Source: Chryseobacterium sp. W4I1
Lineage (GTDB): Bacteria > Bacteroidota > Bacteroidia > Flavobacteriales > Weeksellaceae
Direction of reading: 5' to 3'
Length of the DNA stretch: 64,000 bases
NCBI RefSeq assembly: GCF_030816115.1
Contig: NZ_JAUSXQ010000001.1
Span: 1,922,001 to 1,986,000 of the forward strand
Positions 53,324 to 61,184 of this stretch are shown piece by piece. Both the position numbers and the translations under genes were made by a program. The stretch's first letter is position 1, and each line of letters starts with the position of its first letter. The notes beneath the pieces were generated by a model, which saw nothing but the letters and a program-made list of their open reading frames with translations, had not been told where the DNA came from and did not search any database.

Positions 53324-54190
53324 ATGCAAAAACATGACAGCATACAACAGCACGATAAGTCAGGCATACAATTCAACTCAACTGAAAACCCTTATCTATC
53401 TGCTGATATCCAACAAAAAATTCTTCAGCCTCGTAAGTTGTCTTCATATTTTATTGTGTTAATTGAAAGTGGCTCCATCAAATATAAATTGGACTTGCAG
53501 GACATTACCCTAACAGCCGGACAATTGCTTTTTGCAATACCTAATCAGATTTTTATACCTCCGGATAAGGCAGATCATCTTAAATATTTTAAGGTACTGT
53601 TTGATGAAAACACTTTGGCATTGCTTCCACAACAATTTTCTTTTTTAGTTAACCCTTTAAACAGACAAAAAATAATTCTTGACGATTTCACAAGGCAACG
53701 TGTACAAAAAGTTTTTGAAATTTTAAATCAATTACTTCAAACAGATAAAAACCAACCAGACACAGAAATAGTATTGGCTTATTTGAACTCATTATTGGCA
53801 GAATTAAATAGCGCTTATTTCAAAAACAAAGAGCCCATAAATATTTTAAACACCAACTTGTCAAAATTTATTGAGTTTAAATTGGTTGTAGAAACACATC
53901 TCATTGAGCAACCGTCTATCCATACAATTGCTGAAAAATTAGCTCTGACCACTAATAGCCTATATCGTATTGTAAAAGAATATTCAGGAGTTTCCCCCAA
54001 GAATTTTTTTACCAGCCGTTTGATGATAGAAGCACAACGAAAACTGCATTATTCAAACCTTTCGGTAAAAGAATTGGCTTACGAATTAGGATTTAATGAC
54101 GCTGATTATTTTTCTAAACTTTTCAAAAAATGTACAGGGCAAAGCGTAACTGAATTTTTAGGAAACACTCAGGATTTGTCGGGTAAATAA
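53324..54190 (+). CDS. AraC family transcriptional regulator
   Basis: A 288-residue regulator with a short low-complexity N-terminus, a cupin-like sensor part (about 45-140) and the AraC-type DNA-binding region (about 195-285). The latter shows IHTIAEKLALTTNSLYRIVKEYSGVSP (in blocks) and VKELAYELGFNDADYFSKLFKKCTGQS. It is 67 bases before the SDR gene and points toward it, so it is probably its regulator, as in many AraC/SDR pairs. Codon usage and gene style look somewhat different from the neighbours, hinting at transfer. Confidence 0.85.
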   Translation: MQKHDSIQQHDKSGIQFNSTENPYLSADIQQKILQPRKLSSYFIVLIESGSIKYKLDLQDITLTAGQLLFAIPNQIFIPPDKADHLKYFKVLFDENTLALLPQQFSFLVNPLNRQKIILDDFTRQRVQKVFEILNQLLQTDKNQPDTEIVLAYLNSLLAELNSAYFKNKEPINILNTNLSKFIEFKLVVETHLIEQPSIHTIAEKLALTTNSLYRIVKEYSGVSPKNFFTSRLMIEAQRKLHYSNLSVKELAYELGFNDADYFSKLFKKCTGQSVTEFLGNTQDLSGK

Positions 54191-54257
54191 AGTGATTTGT
54201 CCATCTCCCTTCTTATTGAGCACGATACATTTGCTTCATTAATTTTAAAACAAAAAA

Positions 54258-54995
54258 ATGAAAACAGCATTAGTAACAGGAGCTAACAAAAGCATTGGCT
54301 TTGAAGTTGTAAAGCAACTTGTTCAAAAAGGAATTTATGTTTACCTCGGCAGTCGTAACTTACAAAACGGTGTGGAAGCCATTGATCAATTGAAAGCTGA
54401 GGGGCTAAACAATGTAGAAGCTATTCAGCTTGACATTACGGATGATGAATCAGTGAAAAATGCCCGCCTAGAAATAGGCAAAAAAACAAAAGTACTGGAC
54501 ATACTTATCAATAATGCGGGTATTTATGGTGGTTACCCACAAACTGTTCTCGATGCAACTATTGACCAGTTTAAGGCAACTTATGATGCAAATGTTTATG
54601 GCGTAGTAAGAGTTACGCAGGCATTTATTGATTTACTTAAGAAGTCGTCAGAACCCCGTATTGTAAATGTAAGCTCAAGCCAAGGGTCAATTACCCTGCA
54701 CAGCGACCCAGCATATAAATACTACGATTACAAAGGTGTTGTATATCTTTCTTCAAAATCAGCTATGAATATGATTACCGCTGTTTTGGCTTATGAACTA
54801 AAAGATACCGCTTTCAAAATAAATGCAGTTTGTCCCGGATATACCAAAACAGATTTCAACGGTCATCGTGGGCCAGGAAGTATCGAAGATGCTGGAAAAC
54901 GAATTGTAAAATATGCTTTGATTGACAAAGACGGAGCCACAGGTAAATTTTTTAGTGAAGAAAATAATCCTGAAACTGGTGAAATACCCTGGTAA
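54258..54995 (+). CDS. Short-chain dehydrogenase/reductase
   Basis: A 245-residue NAD(P)-dependent SDR. The nucleotide loop is in TGANKSIGFEV (7-17), the NNAG motif is at INNAGIYGG near 78, the catalytic Ser is in VSSSQGS near 140, and Tyr and Lys lie in VYLSSKSAMNM (here YLSSK) near 163. The arrangement fits an enzyme reducing carbonyl groups with NADPH. Preceded by an AraC gene in the same direction. The substrate is unknown. Confidence 0.9.
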   Translation: MKTALVTGANKSIGFEVVKQLVQKGIYVYLGSRNLQNGVEAIDQLKAEGLNNVEAIQLDITDDESVKNARLEIGKKTKVLDILINNAGIYGGYPQTVLDATIDQFKATYDANVYGVVRVTQAFIDLLKKSSEPRIVNVSSSQGSITLHSDPAYKYYDYKGVVYLSSKSAMNMITAVLAYELKDTAFKINAVCPGYTKTDFNGHRGPGSIEDAGKRIVKYALIDKDGATGKFFSEENNPETGEIPW

Positions 54996-55108
54996 AAACC
55001 AATACAACAGAATTATTTACTACATTAAAATGAGTAACATTTTCACAAAGAACTGAAACACAAAAGGTATTCATAAAACATTGCATTTAAACTATTTAAA
55101 ACAAAAAA

Positions 55109-55130
55109 AACGGCTGAAAGTTCAGCCGTT
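55109..55130 (-). terminator. Terminator of cphA
   Basis: AACGGCTGAA (55109-55118) pairs perfectly with TTCAGCCGTT (55121-55130) around AG. An A run on the left is the U tract of minus-strand RNA. Confidence 0.88.
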
Positions 55131-55151
55131 TCTATATAAATTATGTATTCT

Positions 55152-57782
55152 TTATAAATTTTTATCATCTTCCATAAGCTCACGAGTTTGATACTCCTGT
55201 ACAAGGTCGATCGCATTAGATATCACATCACTTAAAGCGGTAATAAAAGTCCCGTCTTCAGCCATTCCCATAGCGTGTTTTAAGGCTTCAATCTCTTTAG
55301 GAATAATTTCATAGCTCACATCTCTTCCTGCTTCATTGATCCCATCGATGATCAGTCCATTAATCTCTTCTTCAGTTCTTCCTCTAAGATGCTTTTCATT
55401 TCTAATAATAATATAGTCGAACATTCTTCCTGCAATTTTCCCACACTCCCTGATATCATTGTCTCGTCTGTCACCTACGCCGGAAATAATACCTATTTTT
55501 TTTGTAGACTCCACATTTTTAAGATAATCTTCGATCGCTTCATAGCCTGAAGGATTATGAGCAAAATCAATCAGCACTTTGAAGCTTTTGAATTTAAAAA
55601 CATTCAGTCTTCCCGGTGTAAGCTGGGCACTCGGAATAAAAGTTCTCAGAGAATTGGAAATATCTTCAATGGCAAAACCGTAAAGATAACTAGCCAAACT
55701 GGCTGCCAGAACATTTTCAATCATAAATCTGGCCTTCCCCTCCATTGTAATCGGGAAGTCTTTGGCTTTTCCTATTCTGATCTTCCAGTCGCCCTTTTTA
55801 ATGGTTACAAAACCCTCCTCGTAAACACAGGTAATTCTTCCTTCTTTAGCAAATTTTACAATGTGAGGATTATTTTCATCCATACTGAAAATGGCAACTT
55901 TGCTGTCAAGATCATTGATGATCTTCATAGAATATTCGTTGTCTGCATTCAGGACGCTCCAGCCGTTTTTCTTTACACTGTCCAGAACAACTCTCTTTAC
56001 CTTAGTAAGGTCTTTCAGGTTATGAATATCATTCATTCCCAAATGATCTTCTTCAATATTGGTTAAAACTCCGATATCACATTGTGAATATCCTAAACCT
56101 GAACGCAGGATTCCGCCTCTGGCAGTTTCCAGAACAGCAAATTCTACAGTAGGATCTTTTAGTACGAACTCAGCAGAAAGCGGCCCTGTCGTATCTCCTT
56201 TTGAGAGCATCGTATTTTGGATATAAATCCCGTCAGAAGTAGTGAAACCTACTCTATAACCGTTGCTTTTTACAATATGGGAAATCAGCCTCGTTGTTGT
56301 TGTTTTCCCATTCGTACCTGTTACGGCAATAATCGGAATTGTGTAAGGTTTTCCGGGAGGATACAGCATATCCACTACCGGCGCAGCTACATTCCTTGGA
56401 AGACCTTCACTTGGTGCCAGGTGCATTCTGAATCCAGGCGCAGCATTTACTTCTATGATCGCTGCTCCGCTCTCTTTTAATGGTTGTGTAAGGTTTTCAG
56501 CCATAATATCAATACCGCAGACATCCAAACCTATAATTTTGGACACTCTTTCAGCCATTGTTATATTTTCCGGATGCACCATATCTGTAACGTCTATGGA
56601 GGTTCCTCCTGTAGAAAGATTAGCCGTTGACTTCAGATAAACAACTTCTCCTTTTTGAGGAACTGTTTCAAGGGTATACTGAAGCTTTTCAAGAAGTTCC
56701 GAGGTATCCTTGTCTACTTCTATTTCAGTAAGGACATTTTCATGACCATAGCCTCTTCTCGGATCACTGTTTTCTTTATCGATCAGCTGCTGAAGATTAA
56801 GTTCTCCGTCACCTACTACATGAGCCGGAACCCGCCTTGCGGCAGCAACCATTTTATTATTGATGACCAAAACCCTGAAATCATATCCGGTAATGTATTT
56901 TTCTACAATTACTTTTCTTGAATATTTTTGGGCATGTTCCAGTCCTATTTTTGCGGCTTCCCAATCATTTACATTGATGGAAGAACCTTTTCCGTGGTTT
57001 CCGTCCAATGGCTTTAAAACGATAGGATAACCTATTTTTCTTATAATCTCTGTTAAACCTTCCTCATCTACAACCAGATCTCCAATAGGAACAGGAATAG
57101 CAGCATCATGAAGCATTTTTTTTGTCAGTTCCTTATTGCATGCAATATCCACTGCAATAGAACTTGTTTTTCCGGTAATTGTAGCCTGAAAACGTTGTTG
57201 ATTCACACCATAACCTAACTGTACCAAAGAATTGGTCCCTAATCTGATCCAAGGGATTCTTCTGGAAACAGCTTCCTCTACAATACTTCCCGTAGAAGGC
57301 CCAAGGCGGACACGTTCCCTGATTTCTTTTAATTTATGAATACAGGCCTGAATATCATATTCCTTATTTTCAATAAGAGCTTCTGCTATTTTCACCGCTT
57401 CTTCAGCAGCATAGATTCCGGCATTTTCTTCAATATAATTAAAGACTACATTATATATTCCGGGTGTTTTTGTTTCCCTGGTTCTTCCGAAACCTACATC
57501 CATACCCGCCAGAGTCTGTATCTCCAATGCTATATGTTCAATCACATGTCCCATCCAGGTTCCTGTTTCAATCCTGTGAAAAAAACCACCTTCTACTCCT
57601 TCTGAACATCTGTGGGTAAACAGGGATGGAATCAGTTTTTCTATTCTTTCACGGAAGCCGTCTATCTTATTGGTAGGATAATTTTCCATTTCTTCCAGGT
57701 CCAGTCTCATCTGTATCAGCTTCTTTCTTCTGATACTCCAGATATTTGGTCCACGCAGTGCCTGTATCTTCTCAATTTTCAT
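55152..57782 (-). CDS. cphA: Cyanophycin synthetase
   Basis: ATP-dependent enzyme that polymerises aspartate and arginine into cyanophycin. The 876-residue protein has the CphA1 layout. A N-terminal domain (1-160) precedes an ATP-grasp domain (about 210-470, VLKPLDGNHGKGSSINV at 255-271, EVNAAPGFRMH at 444-454). A Mur-ligase-like domain follows, with the P-loop VTGTNGKTTTTRL at 487-499 and RLNVFKFKSFKVLIDFAHNP near 716. All motifs look intact. It is divergent from cphB; the region between them carries an unusual symmetric inverted repeat. Confidence 0.97.
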   Translation of the reverse strand: MKIEKIQALRGPNIWSIRRKKLIQMRLDLEEMENYPTNKIDGFRERIEKLIPSLFTHRCSEGVEGGFFHRIETGTWMGHVIEHIALEIQTLAGMDVGFGRTRETKTPGIYNVVFNYIEENAGIYAAEEAVKIAEALIENKEYDIQACIHKLKEIRERVRLGPSTGSIVEEAVSRRIPWIRLGTNSLVQLGYGVNQQRFQATITGKTSSIAVDIACNKELTKKMLHDAAIPVPIGDLVVDEEGLTEIIRKIGYPIVLKPLDGNHGKGSSINVNDWEAAKIGLEHAQKYSRKVIVEKYITGYDFRVLVINNKMVAAARRVPAHVVGDGELNLQQLIDKENSDPRRGYGHENVLTEIEVDKDTSELLEKLQYTLETVPQKGEVVYLKSTANLSTGGTSIDVTDMVHPENITMAERVSKIIGLDVCGIDIMAENLTQPLKESGAAIIEVNAAPGFRMHLAPSEGLPRNVAAPVVDMLYPPGKPYTIPIIAVTGTNGKTTTTRLISHIVKSNGYRVGFTTSDGIYIQNTMLSKGDTTGPLSAEFVLKDPTVEFAVLETARGGILRSGLGYSQCDIGVLTNIEEDHLGMNDIHNLKDLTKVKRVVLDSVKKNGWSVLNADNEYSMKIINDLDSKVAIFSMDENNPHIVKFAKEGRITCVYEEGFVTIKKGDWKIRIGKAKDFPITMEGKARFMIENVLAASLASYLYGFAIEDISNSLRTFIPSAQLTPGRLNVFKFKSFKVLIDFAHNPSGYEAIEDYLKNVESTKKIGIISGVGDRRDNDIRECGKIAGRMFDYIIIRNEKHLRGRTEEEINGLIIDGINEAGRDVSYEIIPKEIEALKHAMGMAEDGTFITALSDVISNAIDLVQEYQTRELMEDDKNL

Positions 57783-57827
57783 AATCTGTTTGCATTTTTA
57801 TCAGTTAACAATAACTCCTTCAAAAAT

Positions 57828-57835
57828 CAAAGATA
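57828..57835 (-). promoter_or_regulatory. -7 box of cphA
   Basis: TATCTTTG on the minus strand matches TAnnTTTG, 45 bases before the cphA ATG. A TTTC at 57852-57855 sits near the -33 position. Confidence 0.5.
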
Positions 57836-57857
57836 ATGTAAAAGCCTAAATGAAACT

Positions 57858-57940
57858 ATACCACATTTAAAGATTTCTCAAAAAAAATTTAAAAAAAATT
57901 AACTATTCTAAAACATTAAAAATCAATTTAAATGTGGTAT
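57858..57940. promoter_or_regulatory. Perfect 14-bp inverted repeat between cphA and cphB, likely shared operator
   Basis: ATACCACATTTAAA (57858-57871) and TTTAAATGTGGTAT (57927-57940) are exact reverse complements separated by 55 AT-rich bases. Each arm lies just upstream of its own promoter, 22 bases from the cphA -7 box and 27 bases from the cphB one. This symmetric position suits an activator or dimeric repressor that controls both divergent transcripts. Confidence 0.6.
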
Positions 57941-57967
57941 TAATTTCGTCAAATATTAATTATTTTT

Positions 57968-57975
57968 TAAATTTG
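57968..57975 (+). promoter_or_regulatory. -7 box of cphB
   Basis: TAAATTTG, an exact TAnnTTTG match, ends six bases before the ATG at 57982, which would leave a nearly leaderless message. Confidence 0.55.
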
Positions 57976-57981
57976 TACCCT

Positions 57982-58872
57982 ATGATGAAACCCGTTGGAA
58001 AATTAATAGTTATCGGAGGCGCTGTAAACAAAGGAAGTTTTGCAGAAACCGATTTCGACCAGAATATTGAAAAAAATCTTAACTTTTTTGAAAGAGGAAT
58101 TTTGCGAAAGATTATAAATGAATCCAAGCATAAGGAAAATTCAGTCATTGAAGTAGTCACTACAGCATCCCAGATCCCCCAGATCGTAGGTACGGAATAT
58201 AAAAAAGCTTTTGAATTTTTAGGAGCCAAAAATGTGAATATTCTTGATATTCATAACCGTGAGGAAGCTAATTCTGATGCTATGGTGGCCAGAGCCAATG
58301 CTGCAGATGTAATGATGTTTACCGGCGGTGATCAGTTGAGATTAACCTCTATTCTGGGTGGTACAAGATTTCATGATACCATTTTATTAAAATACCAAGA
58401 GCAGGATTTTATCTATTCCGGAACGTCTGCAGGTGCTGCAGCTGCCTCTGAAAATATGATCTACCAGGGAAGCAGCTCTGAAGCTCTTCTGAAAGGCGAG
58501 ATCAAAACAACACAGGGACTTGGCCTTATAGATAATGTCATCATCGATACGCATTTCGTGCAGAGAGGAAGAATCGGGCGTCTTTTTCAGGCAGTTGTCA
58601 ACAATCCGAGAACATTAGGAATCGGACTTGGAGAAGATACCGGACTTTTTATCCATAATGATGTAATGACTGCCGTAGGTTCCGGTCTGGTGATCCTTGT
58701 GGACGGAAGATTCATTAAAGATACCAACCTTACGAACATCAACCTCGGCGAGCCTATTTCAATTGATAATCTAACGGTACATGTAATGTCTATGAATGAT
58801 CATTATGATCTTACCACGAAAAAATTAACCATCGAGAATTCTCAGTTTAACCCGATACCGCAGGATAAATAA
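57982..58872 (+). CDS. cphB: Cyanophycinase
   Basis: Serine exopeptidase (S51) releasing beta-Asp-Arg dipeptides from cyanophycin. Start at the ATG at 57982 (MMKPVGKLIVIGG); the longer frame begins upstream of the promoter. Catalytic S149 is in GTSAGAAAAS, the family elbow. Other features are MFTGGDQLRLTSILGGT near 113 and DTHFVQRGRIGRLFQ near 195, with a C-terminal beta-rich part. The 296-residue length is normal. A signal peptide is absent, so the enzyme is intracellular. Confidence 0.95.
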   Translation: MMKPVGKLIVIGGAVNKGSFAETDFDQNIEKNLNFFERGILRKIINESKHKENSVIEVVTTASQIPQIVGTEYKKAFEFLGAKNVNILDIHNREEANSDAMVARANAADVMMFTGGDQLRLTSILGGTRFHDTILLKYQEQDFIYSGTSAGAAAASENMIYQGSSSEALLKGEIKTTQGLGLIDNVIIDTHFVQRGRIGRLFQAVVNNPRTLGIGLGEDTGLFIHNDVMTAVGSGLVILVDGRFIKDTNLTNINLGEPISIDNLTVHVMSMNDHYDLTTKKLTIENSQFNPIPQDK

Positions 58873-58882
58873 AAAGTAAAAT

Positions 58883-58965
58883 AGTTAATGGTAAATTGTA
58901 AATTCATTAGCCATAGTTCTATACTTAACTTTAAAAATTGACCATCGACTTTTCACAATTGACAA
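58883..58965. repeat. Low-complexity inverted repeat between cphB and the isoaspartyl peptidase gene (locus E)
   Basis: The left arm (58883-58907) reads AGTTAATGGTAAATTGTAAA. The right arm (58934-58965) carries AATTGACCATCGACTTTTCA and CAATTGACAA in opposing sense. It is placed inside the cphB-iaaA transcription unit and belongs to the family at 4336, 19585, 24662 and 37157. Confidence 0.6.
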
Positions 58966-58975
58966 ATACAATATT

Positions 58976-59818
58976 ATGAAAATAATCATCCACGGCGGTT
59001 TTTTCTCAGAAAGCGACCAAAGCCATGAAATTAAAACTGCAAAACAGGACTCTTTAAAACAAATAGTACAGAAATCTTTTGAATATCTTCAGACAAATTC
59101 GGCCTTTGATACTGCAGCCTATGCAGTCTCGCTTCTGGAAAATGATCCGCTTTACAATGCAGGAGTCGGCTCGCAGATCCAAAGTGATGGCGTAATTCGT
59201 ATGAGCGCAGCTATCATGGATGGGCAAACACAGAAGTTAAGCGGTGTGATCAATCTTCAGGATGTGAAAAATCCAGTTTTTGTAGCGAAAGAACTGATTA
59301 AAGAAGATGACCGGGTTTTAGGTGGAAAAGGAGCCAAGATCTATGCAACTGAACATGGTTTTGAAAATTTTTCTACTGAAATTCCACAAAGAAGAAGTGA
59401 ATATGAGGCTAAGCTGAATAACGGCGGAAAAGGAACCGTAGGCTGTGTAGCTTTCGACAAAGAGGGAAAACTGGCTGTAGCAACATCTACCGGTGGAAAA
59501 GGTTTTGAAATCCCGGGAAGAATTTCAGATTCGGCCACGGTAGCAGGAAATTATGCCAATGCTTTCTGTGCAGTAAGCTGTACAGGGGTTGGAGAGGATA
59601 TTGTAAGCAATGCCACAGCCGCAAAAATAGTGACCCGAACTACAGACGGCATGAGTCTGGAACAAGCTTTTAGCAAGACATTTGAAGAACTTAAAACAAT
59701 AGATGGATTTGCCGGAGCTATCGCAATCGATAAGGATGGAAATATCTATCATCAGGATTCTTATCCTACAATGGTCTTTGCAAGTTTTGATGGAGATCAT
59801 TTTGAAGTTTTTCAATAA
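58976..59818 (+). CDS. iaaA: Isoaspartyl peptidase/L-asparaginase (Ntn hydrolase)
   Basis: Ntn-type hydrolase cleaving beta-aspartyl peptides, the right activity to finish the breakdown of beta-Asp-Arg from cyanophycinase. The 280-residue precursor self-cleaves before T154 in GGKGTVGCVAF, the plant-type asparaginase signature, followed by STGGKGFEIPGRISDSA (175-193 region) and GDSA-like loops. It starts 103 bases after cphB in the same direction, forming a breakdown operon. Full-length IaaA is often near 310 residues, so this is a compact version. A signal peptide is absent. Confidence 0.92.
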   Translation: MKIIIHGGFFSESDQSHEIKTAKQDSLKQIVQKSFEYLQTNSAFDTAAYAVSLLENDPLYNAGVGSQIQSDGVIRMSAAIMDGQTQKLSGVINLQDVKNPVFVAKELIKEDDRVLGGKGAKIYATEHGFENFSTEIPQRRSEYEAKLNNGGKGTVGCVAFDKEGKLAVATSTGGKGFEIPGRISDSATVAGNYANAFCAVSCTGVGEDIVSNATAAKIVTRTTDGMSLEQAFSKTFEELKTIDGFAGAIAIDKDGNIYHQDSYPTMVFASFDGDHFEVFQ

Positions 59819-59851
59819 TTTTAACATTTATTTATCATCTGATTGAATTTT

Positions 59852-59868
59852 TTGGCACGTATTTTACA
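59852..59868 (+). promoter_or_regulatory. Sigma-54-like promoter (TTGGCACG-N4-TTACA)
   Basis: TTGGCACG followed by four bases and TTACA is close to the -24/-12 consensus TGGCACG-N4-TTGCA. The -12 part differs at one of the important positions (A instead of G). It lies 46 bases before the YtxH-like start. Confidence 0.45.
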
Positions 59869-59914
59869 TGTTTAATAATAACAAATTTTAATACAACATT
59901 TAAAAATAGAAATC

Positions 59915-60151
59915 ATGGGAAATAAGACAAAAGGATTATTAGCTTTATTAGGTATCGGTGCATTAGCATTCTGGAAATACAAAAATTCAACTCCGGAAGA
60001 GCAGCAGGCAGTAAAAGATAAAATCAATAATGCTAAAGACAATCTAAACAAATGGGGAAGTGATATTAAAAGCAAAGCCAATGACGTTGCTTCACAGGTT
60101 CAAAATAAAGTAGACGATGCTAAAACAAAAGCTGAGGATTCTTTAAGCTAA
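59915..60151 (+). CDS. YtxH-like small stress protein
   Basis: A 78-residue protein with one N-terminal membrane helix (about residues 7-20, GLLALLGIGALAFW). An amphipathic lysine- and asparagine-rich tail with A/K/D heptads follows, as in YtxH/late-embryogenesis-like stress proteins. It is transcribed alone, from a sigma-54-like site to a strong terminator. A reverse frame over the same bases is a shadow. Confidence 0.8.
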   Translation: MGNKTKGLLALLGIGALAFWKYKNSTPEEQQAVKDKINNAKDNLNKWGSDIKSKANDVASQVQNKVDDAKTKAEDSLS

Positions 60152-60184
60152 AAGCAAATTAGTTTTTTTAACATTCATATATAG

Positions 60185-60217
60185 AAAGTCATCATAGTCT
60201 TAGATTATGATGACTTT
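60185..60217 (+). terminator. Terminator of the YtxH-like gene
   Basis: AAAGTCATCATA (60185-60196) pairs perfectly with TATGATGACTTT (60206-60217), followed by a T run. Confidence 0.92.
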
Positions 60218-60301
60218 TTTGTATTACAATCTAATATTTTAATACATACTTTATTAATAGTAAACTTTAATTTTTGAACTAATAATATTCACATTTTAAT
60301 T

Positions 60302-61093
60302 TTACTTCTTTGTCCCTTTTAAACTATAAACCAGAGGCATTTTATTGCCTAGTTTAGAAATTCTCCATTTCCCTTTTTCAAACTCCTCCACATGACTGAA
60401 ACAAGGATATGGCGACCAGTCAAACTCCTGGAAGACTTCAAGAACAATATTATTGTCTATCAGATTCTGCAAAACTTCGGCTAATGAATGATTCCACATC
60501 ACATATTCCTGAACGATATCCGCCGCCTTATCTGCATAGGTTCCTTCATAAGTTTCCACAATAGGCTTTTTATTAAAATAACTGTAAGCTATTTTTGTAA
60601 AATCATCGTCAAACATCCAGACAGCAGGATGAAATTCTGCCATTATAAATTGACCGCCCGGCTTCAGAAAATGACTGATGACTCCCGCCCATTTATTAAG
60701 ATCAGGAAGCCAGCCGATGGTACCATAACTTGTATAAACAATGTCAAACTTCTGATCAAGAATATCAGGCAGGCTATAAACATCTGAACAGATAAATTTT
60801 GTACTGGTCCCGCATTTATCGGTAAGACCTTGCGCAGCCTCAATAGCTTTATCTGATAAATCTGCACCTATAACTTCTGCCCCTAATCTTGAAAGCGAAA
60901 TAGAATCCTGTCCAAAATGACACTGCAAATGCAGAATATTCTTGCCTTTTATCTCTCCAAGAAGCTCAAGCTCTATAGAATTTAGTGAACTTCGACCTTC
61001 CAAAAATTCATTTACAAAATAGAAATCTGATTTCAGATGTGGATCTACTTTGGCATTCCATGAGTTTTTATTGATTTCCAGATAGTTTTCCAT
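60302..61093 (-). CDS. SAM-dependent methyltransferase (class I)
   Basis: A 263-residue Rossmann methyltransferase. The SAM-binding motif I lies at NILHLQCHFGQDSISLSRLG (about 50-69), with motif II VIGADLSDKAIEAA near 74, and DIVYTSYGTIGWLPDL near 120 as motif IV. The N-terminus contains SWNAKVDPHLKSDFYF, shared with small-molecule methyltransferases of the UbiE/tellurite-resistance kind. The substrate is unknown. The start at 61093 is clean. Confidence 0.9.
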   Translation of the reverse strand: MENYLEINKNSWNAKVDPHLKSDFYFVNEFLEGRSSLNSIELELLGEIKGKNILHLQCHFGQDSISLSRLGAEVIGADLSDKAIEAAQGLTDKCGTSTKFICSDVYSLPDILDQKFDIVYTSYGTIGWLPDLNKWAGVISHFLKPGGQFIMAEFHPAVWMFDDDFTKIAYSYFNKKPIVETYEGTYADKAADIVQEYVMWNHSLAEVLQNLIDNNIVLEVFQEFDWSPYPCFSHVEEFEKGKWRISKLGNKMPLVYSLKGTKK

Positions 61094-61184
61094 GGTTGTT
61101 ATTTTCGTTGATAAAATAGAGTTTTTAATTTTTTTTGAGATTAATTATGATGCTTGGATTGATAAATAGTTTGTATTTTACTGA

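Noticed and set aside
53205..53462. 85-residue plus-strand frame before the AraC gene
   Set aside because: It overlaps the start of the AraC gene in another frame and shows no protein features.
55557..56066. 169-residue open frame on the plus strand
   Set aside because: It lies wholly inside the antisense of cphA, whose ATP-grasp and Mur-ligase motifs are intact. Composition is that of a reverse-complement shadow.
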